DNA of 64,000 nt from positions 204,633-268,632 of the forward strand of contig NZ_BMYD01000001.1 in NCBI RefSeq assembly GCF_014652095.1, read 5' to 3'. Made by a program: the position numbers and the translations under genes. Below are positions 55,805-64,000 of the stretch, piece after piece. The stretch comes from Cognatilysobacter bugurensis (GTDB lineage Bacteria > Pseudomonadota > Gammaproteobacteria > Xanthomonadales > Xanthomonadaceae). Below the pieces are notes generated by a model. The model did no database searches and had not been told where the DNA came from. It worked only from the letters and a program-made list of their open reading frames with translations. Position 1 is the first letter of the stretch, and the number at the start of each line of letters is the position of its first letter.

Positions 55805-57139
55805 GTGGCCCGCATCGACAAGACCCCCTTCGAAGCCGAGATCACCGGCCTCACCCATGACGGCCGCGGCGTTGCCCGCCGCGACGGCAAGGCGATGTTC
55901 GTTGCCGGCGCGCTGCCGGGCGAGCGCGTGATGGCCGTGCAGACGGGCCGCCACCGCAACTTCGACGAGGGGCGCACGGTCGAGGTGTTGCAGGCGGCAC
56001 CCGAGCGCGTCGAGCCGCGCTGCGGGCACTTCGGCACCTGCAGCGGCTGCGCGATGCAGCACTTTGATGAGGCCCAGCAGATCCATGCGAAGCAGCGCGT
56101 GCTGCTCGAGAACCTCGAGCGCATCGGCCACGTGCGTCCGGCACGCGTGCTGCCGCCGCTCGCCGATGCCAGCTGGGGCTACCGACGCAAGGGCCGCTTT
56201 TCGGTGCGCCGCGTCGAAAAGAAGGGCAAGACGCTTGTCGGCTTCCGCGAGACCGATCCGCGCTTCGTCGCGGAGGTGACGCATTGCCACACGGTGCTGC
56301 CGCAGATCGGCGAGCGGATCGAAGCGATTGCCGCGCTCGTCGATTCGCTCGATGCACGCCGCGACGTTCCGCAGATCGAGTTCATTGCAGGCGATCCGAC
56401 GCCCGAGTTCGACGGCGTTGCGCTCACCGTCCGGCACCTCGCGCCGCTGTCGGAGGGCGATCGTGCAGCGCTCGTCGCGTTCGCACAGGCGGAGCGCTTT
56501 GCGATCTTCCTGCAGCCGGGCGGTCTCGACTCCGTGCATCCGCTGTGGCCGGCCGACCCGCAACTGTCGTTTTCGCTGCCGCAGTGGGACCTGCAGTTCA
56601 AGTTCCGACCGCTCGACTTCATCCAGGTCAACCCCGGCCTCAACGGCAAGATGATCCAGACGGCGCTCGATCTGCTGGAGTCCGAACCGGGCGACCGCGT
56701 GCTCGACCTGTTTGCAGGGCTCGGCAACTTCACGCTGCCGCTCGCGCGTCGCGTGCGTGAAGTGGTCGGCGTCGAGGGCGAGGCGGGTCTCGTGCAGCGA
56801 GCGCGCGAGAACGCCGAGCACAACGGCATCGCGAACGCGCAGTTCCATGCGGCCGACCTCGCGAAGGATCTTTCACGCGAGCCGTGGATGAGGGAACGCT
56901 TCGATCGCCTGCTGCTCGACCCGCCGCGCTCGGGTGCGGACTTCGTGCTTGCGCACCTGCCGCTGGCGCAGTTCCGCCGCATCGTCTACGTGAGCTGCCA
57001 CCCGGCCTCGCTCGCGCGCGACGCGGGCTTTCTCGTCAACGAGAAGGGATGGAAGCTCGAGGCCGCCGGCGTCATGGACATGTTCCCGCACACCGCGCAT
57101 GTCGAGAGCATCGCGGTGTTCGAGCCCCGCCGCGCGTGA
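55805..57139 (+). CDS. rlmD: 23S rRNA (uracil-1939-C5) methyltransferase
   Basis: RlmD methylates U1939 (E. coli numbering) in 23S rRNA. An N-terminal TRAM domain (ITGLTHDGRGVARRDGKAMFV) is followed by the iron-sulphur ligands Cys73, Cys79, Cys82 and Cys161, the SAM motif DLFAGLGNFTLPLA, DPPRSG and the catalytic Cys398 (YVSCHPASLARD). The GTG at 55805 gives 444 residues. It follows the YdbL-type gene across a terminator. Confidence 0.95.
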   Translation: MARIDKTPFEAEITGLTHDGRGVARRDGKAMFVAGALPGERVMAVQTGRHRNFDEGRTVEVLQAAPERVEPRCGHFGTCSGCAMQHFDEAQQIHAKQRVLLENLERIGHVRPARVLPPLADASWGYRRKGRFSVRRVEKKGKTLVGFRETDPRFVAEVTHCHTVLPQIGERIEAIAALVDSLDARRDVPQIEFIAGDPTPEFDGVALTVRHLAPLSEGDRAALVAFAQAERFAIFLQPGGLDSVHPLWPADPQLSFSLPQWDLQFKFRPLDFIQVNPGLNGKMIQTALDLLESEPGDRVLDLFAGLGNFTLPLARRVREVVGVEGEAGLVQRARENAEHNGIANAQFHAADLAKDLSREPWMRERFDRLLLDPPRSGADFVLAHLPLAQFRRIVYVSCHPASLARDAGFLVNEKGWKLEAAGVMDMFPHTAHVESIAVFEPRRA

Positions 57140-57290
57140 CCCGGCCGCGCATGACCACGGTTGCGCGGCCCCTGCAACGCGTCCACACGCACTGCTGAAC
57201 ACGTTTGCCAGGCTTCACGCGACGCGTCGCCACGCTTGATCGAACACGTTTTGAGGCCTTGAACCCGCGGGCCCGCCAAAGGAAAAGTCG

Positions 57291-57803
57291 ATGGGCATCG
57301 AAATCGAACGCAAGTTCCGGGTCACCGGCGACGGCTGGCGCGCTGCGGCGCGCAAGGTCGAGCCGATGGCGCAGGGCTACCTCAACGATCTGGCGGCGAT
57401 GGACCGCGGCGCGATGAAAGCCTCGGTGCGCGTGCGCATCGCGGGCGACGGCGCGTGGCTCAACCTCAAGTCGCGCGAGCTCGGGCACACGCGGCAGGAG
57501 TTCGACTATCCGATCCCGGTCGACGACGCGCGCGCACTGCTCGCGCTGTGTGTCGGCGGCCTCGTCGACAAGCGCCGCCATTACGTCGACCACGGCGGGC
57601 GCACCTGGGAAGTCGACGAATTCTTCGGCGACAACGTCGGGCTGGTCGTGGCCGAGCTCGAGCTCGAGTCGGCCGACGCGGCGTTTGAACGCCCCGACTG
57701 GATCGGCGAGGAAGTCACGGACCAGTCGCGGTTCTACAACCTCGCGCTGTCGACGCGGCCGTTCTGCGAATGGAGCGACACGGAGCGCGCCGGCCCGCCA
57801 TAA
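57291..57803 (+). CDS. CYTH-domain triphosphate-binding protein
   Basis: A 170-residue triphosphate-tunnel metalloenzyme. The signature ExExK is present as Glu4, Glu6 and Lys8 in MGIEIERKF, with SVRVRIAGDGAWLNLKSR and DEFFGDNVGLVVAELEL as the next strands. Such proteins bind or hydrolyse inorganic triphosphate; YgiF and related enzymes are examples. A good AAAGGAAAAG site precedes the ATG. The specific role is unknown. Confidence 0.92.
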   Translation: MGIEIERKFRVTGDGWRAAARKVEPMAQGYLNDLAAMDRGAMKASVRVRIAGDGAWLNLKSRELGHTRQEFDYPIPVDDARALLALCVGGLVDKRRHYVDHGGRTWEVDEFFGDNVGLVVAELELESADAAFERPDWIGEEVTDQSRFYNLALSTRPFCEWSDTERAGPP

Positions 57804-57914
57804 CGGCAGCGCAGGGTCCGTGCAGGCTCGACCGCTCGCACGCCGGATGCCCGCTCACGCGATCTGCGCGACAATGCGCGCCGCTTTCGTTGGGCACCGC
57901 CCAGGAGTCTCCGC

Positions 57915-58910
57915 ATGCTCGTGATCGGCATCGCCGGCACCGAACTCACCGCGCAGGAGCGCGACTGGCTGCAGCACGACGCGTGCGCCGGCGTGATTCT
58001 TTTCTCGCGCAACTTCGCATCGAAGCAGCAGGTCGCCGAGTTGTCGCAGGCGATCCGCGAGGCCGCGCCGCGACCGCAGCTCGTGTGCGTCGACCAAGAA
58101 GGCGGTCGCGTGCAGCGCTTCCGCGACGGCTACAGCGCGCTGCCGCCGCTCGAGAACTTCAACGCCCTGTTCGCGCAGGAGCAGGCCGCCGCGTTGCAGC
58201 TCGCGCAGGAACACGCCTGGCTGATGGCGAGCGAGATCCGCGCAAGCGGCGTCGACCTAAGCTTCGCACCTGTCGTCGATCTCGGTCGCGGCAACCTCGC
58301 GATCGGCAATCGCGCGTTCTCGGCCGATCCGCACGTCGTCGCCGCGTTCACCCGTGCGTACATCCAAGGCATGCACGAGGCCGGCATGGCCGCGACGCTC
58401 AAGCACTTCCCGGGCCATGGCTCGGTGCTTGAGGACACGCATTTCGACAACGCCGTCGACGACCGTCCGCTCGAAGAACTCCGCGCGCTCGACCTCGTGC
58501 CGTTCGTCGCGGGCATCGAGGCAAAGGCCGACGCGGTGATGATGGCGCACGTCGTCTATCCGAAGGTGGCGCCCGAGCCGGCCGGTTACTCGCGCAAGTG
58601 GATCGAGGAGATCCTGCGCGAGGAGATGGGTTTTCGCGGTGTCGTGTTCTCCGATGACATCGGCATGGCGGCTGCGTTCTCCGCGGGCGGCGTGAAGTCG
58701 CGCATCGACGCACACCTCGATGCCGGCTGCGACGTCGTGCTCGTCTGCCACCCGGACCTCGTCGACGAATCGCTCAAAGCGGTCGAGGGCCGCACGCTCA
58801 ACACGATGGCGCTGGCCGGCCTGCTCGGCCGCGGCGTGATGGGTTGGGACGGGCTGCTCGCCGACGGCCGCTACAGCGACACCCGCAACCGCCTCGAGGG
58901 ACTGAGCTGA
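57915..58910 (+). CDS. nagZ: Beta-N-acetylhexosaminidase
   Basis: A cytoplasmic family 3 glycosidase in cell-wall recycling; its products also influence AmpC induction in many bacteria. The motifs DQEGGRVQRF (Asp60), KHFPGHGSVLEDTH (Lys163, His164, His168, His176) and DDIGMAAA (catalytic Asp247) are intact. It has 331 residues. The next gene, hpt, overlaps by one base (TGATG), suggesting a shared transcript. Confidence 0.95.
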   Translation: MLVIGIAGTELTAQERDWLQHDACAGVILFSRNFASKQQVAELSQAIREAAPRPQLVCVDQEGGRVQRFRDGYSALPPLENFNALFAQEQAAALQLAQEHAWLMASEIRASGVDLSFAPVVDLGRGNLAIGNRAFSADPHVVAAFTRAYIQGMHEAGMAATLKHFPGHGSVLEDTHFDNAVDDRPLEELRALDLVPFVAGIEAKADAVMMAHVVYPKVAPEPAGYSRKWIEEILREEMGFRGVVFSDDIGMAAAFSAGGVKSRIDAHLDAGCDVVLVCHPDLVDESLKAVEGRTLNTMALAGLLGRGVMGWDGLLADGRYSDTRNRLEGLS

Positions 58911-59461
58911 TGGCCGGCGATCTGAAGGCCGCGCTCGCGAACGCGGACGTGATCCACGAGCGCGACGTGCTCGAACAGGCGATCGCGACGATGGCCGACG
59001 CGATCAACGCGGACCTTGCGGACGGCCCGCGGCCGGTCTTCCTCACCGTCATGCACGGCGGGCTGCCGTTCGCCGGGCAACTCGCACTTGCACTCGGCGA
59101 GCGTGGGCTGGATTGCGAGTTCGACTACCTGCACGCGACGCGCTACCGCGGAGAGACCTCGGGCGGCGAGCTCGTGTGGAAGCACCGGCCGGCGACGTCG
59201 TTGCAGGGTCGACTCGTGCTGCTCGTCGATGACATCGTCGACGAGGGCCACACCCTGCTCGCAGTGCGCAACTGGTGCGTCGAACAGGGCGCCAGCGACG
59301 TGCGCATCGCCGCGCTCGCGGTGAAGCGCCATGACCGCTGCGTGGATGGCATCCGCGCCGATTACGCGGGCGTCGACGTGCCGGACCGGTACGTGTTCGG
59401 CTACGGCATGGACTACCACGAGCAGGGCCGCAACCTGCCGCGAATCTACGCGCTGCGCTGA
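58910..59461 (+). CDS. hpt: Hypoxanthine-guanine phosphoribosyltransferase
   Basis: Converts hypoxanthine or guanine and PRPP to IMP or GMP. The PRPP-binding motif VLLVDDIVDEGHTL (residues ~104-116) and the MHGGLPFAGQLA loop that binds pyrophosphate are clear. The ATG at 58910 gives 183 residues, the usual size. It overlaps nagZ and precedes the methylthioinosine phosphorylase gene after 81 bp, whose product is hypoxanthine, so the two make a direct salvage route. Confidence 0.92.
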   Translation: MAGDLKAALANADVIHERDVLEQAIATMADAINADLADGPRPVFLTVMHGGLPFAGQLALALGERGLDCEFDYLHATRYRGETSGGELVWKHRPATSLQGRLVLLVDDIVDEGHTLLAVRNWCVEQGASDVRIAALAVKRHDRCVDGIRADYAGVDVPDRYVFGYGMDYHEQGRNLPRIYALR

Positions 59462-59542
59462 GCCGCGTGTGCGCCGGCGTTGACCCGGCGCAGTGAATCA
59501 AACGCGGCGCTCGACTTGCATCGCGCCGCGAATGGAGACGAC

Positions 59543-60295
59543 ATGGATCCGATCGCACTGGCCGTCATTGGCGGCACCGGTTTGTACCGCTTGGCCGACC
59601 TCGCCGACGTCGAGACCCTGCAGCCTGAAACACGCTTCGGCACGCCGTCGGGTCCGGTCCGCGTGGGTCGGCTCGCGGGTCACCGCGTCGCATTTCTCGC
59701 GCGCCACGGCGAGGGACATTCGCTGCCGCCGCACCGCATCAACTACCGCGCAAACCTCGTTGCGCTGCAGCAGATCGGTGCGACCCGCGTGCTGGCGCTC
59801 AACACCGTCGGTGGGATCACAGAGCGCTTCGGTCCGCGCGTCCTCGCGTGCCCGGACCAGCTTATCGACTACACCTGGGGCCGCGTCTCGACGATCTGCG
59901 AAGAATCCGGCACGGAAGTGATCCACGTCGACTTCGGTGAGCCGTACACGCGTGCGCTGCGCCGCGAAGTGATCGATGCAGCGCAGCGCGCGAACGTCGC
60001 GCTCGTCGACGGCGGTTGCTACGGCGCTACGCAAGGCCCGCGCCTTGAAACACGCGCCGAGATCGCGCGCATGCGCCGCGATGGCTGCGACCTCGTCGGT
60101 ATGACTGGCATGCCGGAGGCTGCGCTCGCACGCGAACTCGGGCTGGATTACGCGTGCCTTGCTATCGTCGCGAACTGGGCCGCAGGCGCCGGTCCGGACC
60201 CGGACGAAGTCATCACGTTGCAGGACGTGCTCGACAACGTGGCCGCTGCTTCCGAGGGCCTGCCGGCGCTGTTGCGCGCTTTGTTGCCGCAATGA
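59543..60295 (+). CDS. S-methyl-5'-thioinosine phosphorylase (MTAP/MTIP family)
   Basis: A purine-nucleoside phosphorylase-type enzyme that should cleave methylthioinosine (from methylthioadenosine deamination) to hypoxanthine and methylthioribose-1-phosphate. It has IGGTGLY at 9-15, ARHGEGHSLPPHRINYRANL, NTVGGITERF and YGATQGPRLETRAEI. A GGAG site lies 5 bp before the ATG. It has 250 residues. The nearby hpt gene supports the thioinosine rather than the adenosine activity. The analogous pair in Pseudomonas aeruginosa lies beside nagZ, as here. Confidence 0.9.
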   Translation: MDPIALAVIGGTGLYRLADLADVETLQPETRFGTPSGPVRVGRLAGHRVAFLARHGEGHSLPPHRINYRANLVALQQIGATRVLALNTVGGITERFGPRVLACPDQLIDYTWGRVSTICEESGTEVIHVDFGEPYTRALRREVIDAAQRANVALVDGGCYGATQGPRLETRAEIARMRRDGCDLVGMTGMPEAALARELGLDYACLAIVANWAAGAGPDPDEVITLQDVLDNVAAASEGLPALLRALLPQ

Positions 60296-60318
60296 AACAT
60301 TGCAGGACTTTGCTGCAA

Positions 60319-60347
60319 TTGTTTTCTCATCGTTCAGTTTGCATACT
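60319..60347 (+). promoter_or_regulatory. Possible promoter of the cold-shock gene
   Basis: TTGTTT (60319-60324), 17 bp, CATACT (60342-60347), in a locally AT-rich stretch unusual for this genome. It would leave a 5' untranslated region of about 55 nt, which is shorter than that of E. coli cspA. Confidence 0.4.
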
Positions 60348-60409
60348 CGGACCGCGACTGAGCCGCATCACGCGCCAGCGCACATCGCACCCAGCATGAG
60401 GTCATGGAT

Positions 60410-60628
60410 ATGCAGTACGGCACCGTGAAGTGGTTCAACGACGCCAAAGGCTTCGGTTTCATCTCGCCAGAGGACGGCAGTGCGGATGTTTTTGTGCACT
60501 TCTCCGCGATCAACGCCAAGGGCTTTCGCAGCCTGCAGGAAGGCCAGCGCGTCAGCTACGAGCTGACCCAAGGCCCGAAGGGCGCGCAGGCATCGGGTGT
60601 CACCCCGATGGCAGCCGCCACGGCCTGA
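60410..60628 (+). CDS. Cold-shock-domain protein
   Basis: A 72-residue single-stranded nucleic-acid chaperone of the CspA family. RNP1 KGFGFI (13-18) and RNP2 VFVHF (27-31) are intact. Two ATGs compete: with 60404 the GAGG site is only 2 bp away, with 60410 it is 8 bp away, so I take the latter. A strong terminator follows. Whether it responds to cold cannot be seen from sequence. Confidence 0.95.
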   Translation: MQYGTVKWFNDAKGFGFISPEDGSADVFVHFSAINAKGFRSLQEGQRVSYELTQGPKGAQASGVTPMAAATA

Positions 60629-60649
60629 TCGACGCAGAGCCGAATTCCC

Positions 60650-60676
60650 GACCCCGCTCCGGCGGGGTCTTTTTTT
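60650..60676 (+). terminator. Intrinsic terminator after the cold-shock gene
   Basis: A perfect 8-bp stem (GACCCCGC, 60650-60657) with a TCCG loop pairs with 60662-60669 and is followed by seven Ts (60670-60676). It is the clearest plus-strand terminator in the window. Confidence 0.93.
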
Positions 60677-60812
60677 AGCGGTCGCGTGCGGCTCGCTTGG
60701 AGCGAAGCGTCGGCCTTTATCGCGGTAAACCTTGCGAACGTCGCGAACGCGTACCGCGCAGGCATCGAAAAGCCCGACGCGTCTTTTTTCAGCCGATCGT
60801 TACCTCGGCCAG

Positions 60813-62603
60813 TCAGTCCAGAAACTGCAGCCGTGCAAGCTCCGCGTACAGCCCTCCGCGCTCGAGCAGTTGCGTATGGGTGCCTTCGGCCACGATGCGT
60901 CCGCGGTCCATCACGACGATGCGATCTGCCTTGAGCACCGTGGCCAGCCGGTGGGCGATCACGAGCGTCGTTCGGCCCTCCATCAGCGTTTCCAGCGCGA
61001 GCTGCACGGCCCGCTCGCTCTGCGCGTCGAGCGCGCTCGTCGCTTCATCGAGAAGCAGGATGGGCGCGTCCTTGAGCAGCGCGCGTGCAATCGCAATGCG
61101 CTGCTGCTGACCGCCAGACAGCCGGGCGCCACGCTCGCCGAGCTCGGTCGCCATGCCGTCGGGCAATGCATCGATGAACTCGTTCGCGTGCGCCGCGCGG
61201 GCCGCATGGGCGAGCGCGGCGTCGTCGGCATCGAGGCGCCCGTAGCGGATGTTGTCGGCAGCGCTGGCTGCAAAGATCGTCGGGTGCTGCGGCACGAGCG
61301 CGATCGCCTCGCGCAGTGCCGCGGGATCCAGCGCGCGCAGATCGGCGCCATCGACGCGCACTTTGCCGGCCTGCGCATCGTGGAAGCGCAGCAGCATCGA
61401 CAGCACCGTGCTCTTGCCCGCGCCGGACGGGCCGACAAGCGCAACGGTCTCGCCCGGCATCACGCGCAGGTCGAAGTCGTCGAGCGCCGGCAGGTCGGGC
61501 CGGAGTGGGTAATGGAACGTCACGCGTTCGAACACGATCTCGCCGCGCACGCGGGGTGGTAAGGCGGTCGGTGAATCCGGCGCGCGCACGGCATTGGTCT
61601 CTTCGAGCAGCTCGCTGATTCGGCTCATTCCGCCTGCAGCGCGTTGCAGCTCGTTCCACACTTCAGCGAGCGCGCCGACCGAGCCGCCGCCGATCAGCGC
61701 ATAGAGCACGAACTGCCCAAGGGCACCCGCGCTCATGCGGCCCGCGACGACGTCATGCGCGCCCGACCACAGCACGAGCGTGATCGCGCCGAAGATCAGC
61801 ACGATTGCAACCGCGGTGACGACGGCCTGCGCGCGGATGCGTCGCGCGGCGGCGTGCACCGCCATGCGCACTGCATCGCCGAAGCGGCCGCGTTCGTACG
61901 GCTCGCGCGCGTGCGCCTGCACCGTGCGCACGGCCCCCAAGGTTTCGTTCGCAAGCGCATTCGCTTCTGCGATGCGGTCCTGGCTTGTGCGCGACATCTT
62001 CTGCAGACGTCGCCCACCGAGCACGATCGGCAACACGGCGAGCGGAATGCCGATCAGCGCGTACGACGCCAGTCGGGGGCTTGTCACGAACAGCAGCGCG
62101 ATGCTGCCGAGGAATGTCACGGCGCTGCGCAACGCCACCGACATGCCGGAGCCGACCACGCTACGCAGCAGCTCGGCGTCCGCGGTCAGGCGCGAGACGA
62201 GTTCGCCGCTGCGGTTCCGGTCGTGGAATCCGATGTCGAGCGAGAGCAGGTGTGAATACAGTCGCTCGCGAAGGTCCGCGACGACGCGCTCACCGAGCAG
62301 TGAAACGAAGAAGAAGCGGGCGGCCGTTGCGAGTGCGAGCACGACGGCGACGAGGAATAGCAGCACGAACGCACGATCGACCGCGTCGCCACCGCCGGCG
62401 GCGAAGCCCTCGTCGATCATGCGCCGGAACGCGATCGGCAGGCTCAGCGTTGCACTGCTCGATACCGCCAGCGCGGCGAGCCAGCCGACGAACAGCCCGC
62501 GGTGGCGGCTGACGAACGGCCACAGCGTGCGCAGGCTGCCGATCGGCGCCTTCGTGGCGGGGGTCGCGTCGGCGGGGGAGGGGGCGTCGGAGGAATCGCT
62601 CAT
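60813..62603 (-). CDS. ABC transporter, fused permease-ATPase (MsbA/ABCB-like exporter)
   Basis: A 596-residue half-transporter that would dimerise. Six predicted membrane helices occupy residues ~30-320. The ATPase has Walker A GPSGAGKST near residue 393, the signature LSGGQQQRIAIA, Walker B ILLLDEATSALD and the H-loop VIAHRL. The N-terminal lead is Ala/Pro-rich. The lipid-A flippase MsbA is the nearest functional model, but many bacteria carry several such exporters, so the substrate is not defined. It has 231 bp of upstream space. Confidence 0.92.
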   Translation of the reverse strand: MSDSSDAPSPADATPATKAPIGSLRTLWPFVSRHRGLFVGWLAALAVSSSATLSLPIAFRRMIDEGFAAGGGDAVDRAFVLLFLVAVVLALATAARFFFVSLLGERVVADLRERLYSHLLSLDIGFHDRNRSGELVSRLTADAELLRSVVGSGMSVALRSAVTFLGSIALLFVTSPRLASYALIGIPLAVLPIVLGGRRLQKMSRTSQDRIAEANALANETLGAVRTVQAHAREPYERGRFGDAVRMAVHAAARRIRAQAVVTAVAIVLIFGAITLVLWSGAHDVVAGRMSAGALGQFVLYALIGGGSVGALAEVWNELQRAAGGMSRISELLEETNAVRAPDSPTALPPRVRGEIVFERVTFHYPLRPDLPALDDFDLRVMPGETVALVGPSGAGKSTVLSMLLRFHDAQAGKVRVDGADLRALDPAALREAIALVPQHPTIFAASAADNIRYGRLDADDAALAHAARAAHANEFIDALPDGMATELGERGARLSGGQQQRIAIARALLKDAPILLLDEATSALDAQSERAVQLALETLMEGRTTLVIAHRLATVLKADRIVVMDRGRIVAEGTHTQLLERGGLYAELARLQFLD

Positions 62604-62835
62604 CCGCGCATTGTCGGCGATCGGCTGCTGCGGGCGCAGGGTTGGCTTCGCTTTCGCGTGTTTCGGCGACGACGCCCGCGGCGGTCGCGGGTGCTTTCAG
62701 GCCGTTGCGCGCGGCTGCGCGTGCGCGTTCACCGTTGTTGACTCGGTTGAAGAAGAGCGGATGCAGCCTCGGCGGGGCCGGCGCCGCGACGCGTTGCACC
62801 CGATGGCGCGCCTGGGGCGCGCAACGGCACCGCGA

Positions 62836-63432
62836 TCAGCCGTCCGAGTCCACCGTCAGCCGCGCACGGTCGCGCGTCGCGTCGCGCAGCTGCGTGCGCA
62901 TCGTGTCGACGCCGTCGGCCGGCAGCGCGACGCGAAGGCGCACGCCGTCGGCGTCGTACTGCTCGTCGAGCCGCGTCGCGCCAAGGCTCGCAAGCAGCGA
63001 GTGGGCGATGCCGAGGTCGTCGAACGCGATCGACACCGTCACCTCCGCGATGTCCACCAGCGGCGCACGCGGCGCGGCGCGCAGGCACTCGGCCGCGCAC
63101 CCGCCGTACGCGCGCACGAGCCCGCCGGCGCCCAGCTTGATCCCGCCGTACCAGCGCGTCACGACCACGACGACGCGGTCGAAGCCCTGGCCGTCGATCG
63201 CCGCGAGGATCGGGCGGCCTGCCGTGCCGGCCAGTTCGCCGTCGTCGTTGGAGCGGTACTGCGCGTCGATGCGGTAGGCCCAGCAGTTGTGGGTTGCTGC
63301 GGGATCGGAGACCTCGGCTAGGAACGCGAGGGCGGCGTCCGGCGATTCGACCGACGCGGCCTGCGCGAGGAACCGGCTGTGCTTGATCTCGAGCGAGTGC
63401 GACGCGCGGGCGGCCAGCGTGTCGCGCGTCAT
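62836..63432 (-). CDS. YigZ/IMPACT family protein
   Basis: A 198-residue protein of the UPF0029 (IMPACT) family. The N-terminal domain carries IKHSRFLAQA, AYRIDAQYRSNDDGELAGTAGRPIL and VVVTRWYGGIKLGAGGLVRAYGGC, which are the family hallmarks; a short second domain follows. E. coli YigZ is of uncertain function, possibly nucleic-acid binding. The start overlaps the upstream hypothetical gene's stop (ATGA), so they are probably coupled. Confidence 0.93.
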   Translation of the reverse strand: MTRDTLAARASHSLEIKHSRFLAQAASVESPDAALAFLAEVSDPAATHNCWAYRIDAQYRSNDDGELAGTAGRPILAAIDGQGFDRVVVVVTRWYGGIKLGAGGLVRAYGGCAAECLRAAPRAPLVDIAEVTVSIAFDDLGIAHSLLASLGATRLDEQYDADGVRLRVALPADGVDTMRTQLRDATRDRARLTVDSDG

Positions 63433-64000
63433 CGCGCGAGCTCACGCAGGTCGCGCGGCAGTCGGACGCGCGGGTGTGCGTCTTTGAATCGACGGAGGCT
63501 TTCGCGGGCGGCCTCGACGTCACCCGTGTTGCGGCGCGCACGCACGCGTTCGAGCCATTCGGCCGGCGCCAGGCCGGCGTCGTCGCTGACCGGCAGCGCG
63601 GTGACGTCGATGGGGGCCGCTGCGCCGCGTTGCGTGGGTGTGCTTGGAGCGCCGGGGGCGTCGTCGCGCGCCTCGGGACGTGCGCGCGCGGCCGTGGTGT
63701 AGGTGGCGCGACGCGGGCGGTTGGGTTGCGTGGTGGCGTCGGCGCCGTCAGGCGACGTGATTGCGCGTTGTGCAGGCGCGCTGCCGGCCGCCTGCGGGGT
63801 TTCACTCGAAGGCGGCTCGGGACGCGCAACGTCGGAGCCGGTGGCAGGTTCAGCAGCCGCGGCGGAGGGGGCCGTCGACGACGCCGGCGGCATCGAGGTC
63901 GCATCTGCGATCGGGCTCGCCGGCGAGGCCGCGTTGGCGCTGTTGCCGGGCGCGCGCTTCGAAGCAATCGGCGCGCCCGCGCCCGGCGCCGGCGCAGCCT
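63429..64000 (-). CDS. Hypothetical protein, 5' end outside the window
   Basis: The frame is open to the end of the window on the minus strand, so the gene starts beyond it. About 190 residues are visible. The first ~140 are a low-complexity Ala/Pro/Ser/Thr-rich linker, and the last ~45 (PAEWLERVRARRNTGDVEAARESLRRFKDAHP) form a compact helical repeat resembling a tetratricopeptide-type pair. Similar C-termini occur in anti-sigma-factor-like membrane proteins, but the part that would show that is missing. It overlaps the YigZ start. Confidence 0.65.
   Translation of the reverse strand, partial: AAPAPGAGAPIASKRAPGNSANAASPASPIADATSMPPASSTAPSAAAAEPATGSDVARPEPPSSETPQAAGSAPAQRAITSPDGADATTQPNRPRRATYTTAARARPEARDDAPGAPSTPTQRGAAAPIDVTALPVSDDAGLAPAEWLERVRARRNTGDVEAARESLRRFKDAHPRVRLPRDLRELAR

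Noticed and set aside
57143..57170. Inverted repeat GGCCGCGC/GCGCGGCC after rlmD as a terminator
   Set aside because: The 8-bp arms are separated by 12 bases and there is no T-run; such repeats are common by chance at this GC content.

Overview
The window is a GC-rich (well above 60% by eye) stretch of chromosome from a gammaproteobacterium, most likely of the Xanthomonadales/Lysobacterales type. The gene orders gloB/yafS-rnhA-dnaQ, dnaX-ybaB-recR, yceD-rpmF-fabHDG-acpP-fabF-pabB-pabC-mltG-tmk-holB-pilZ, rpoE-rseA-mucD-lepA-lepB-DUF4845-rnc-era-recO (no rseB), and a Kdo kinase all point that way. There are no insertion sequences, phage genes, CRISPR arrays or rRNA. Nearly all of it is compactly packed housekeeping DNA with many 1-14 nt gene overlaps, and GTG starts are common.

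Layout. 1-2233: the 3' part of ppiD converging on fabI across a shared terminator. 2558-6195: gloB, a YafS-type methyltransferase, rnhA and dnaQ, then a PP2C phosphatase. 6450-10137: two serine tRNAs, the SRP RNA and an LPS-core group (DUF6165, heptosyltransferase, kdkA, metallo-hydrolase). 10329-13261: dnaX-ybaB-recR. 13535-19347: accessory enzymes, namely a coupled SnoaL/GNAT/nitrilase trio, a monooxygenase-DUF4166-DCC trio converging on a saccharopine-dehydrogenase-like gene, and a HIT protein. 19411-23855: Slp lipoprotein and a MoxR-DUF58-transglutaminase operon on the minus strand. 23899-28559: three membrane or glycosyltransferase genes. 28556-40931: Maf and the large fatty-acid, p-aminobenzoate, peptidoglycan and DNA-replication cluster. 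41029-43101: a beta-oxidation multienzyme. 43307-52242: the envelope-stress sigma factor with its anti-sigma factor and protease, followed by translation, secretion and RNA-processing genes. 52249-55662: a receiver-Hpt protein divergent from a YdbH/YdbL-type lipid-transport pair. 55805-60628: rlmD, CYTH, nagZ, hpt, methylthioinosine phosphorylase and cold-shock protein. 60813-64000: an MsbA-like ABC exporter, a YigZ protein and a truncated hypothetical protein.

Several groups make functional sense together. hpt and the methylthioinosine phosphorylase form a purine-salvage pair. The rpoE group has a candidate self-recognised promoter. The YdbH/YdbL pair lacks a separate YnbE, and its YdbL has its own lipobox. 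The least understood coherent unit is the monooxygenase/DUF4166/DCC/saccharopine-dehydrogenase-like block at 15565-18889. I see nothing that clearly amounts to a new defence or mobile system. The most promising leads are that block, the 623-residue glycosyltransferase with a C-terminal beta-sandwich-like domain, and the shared promoter design of the two tRNA-Ser genes.
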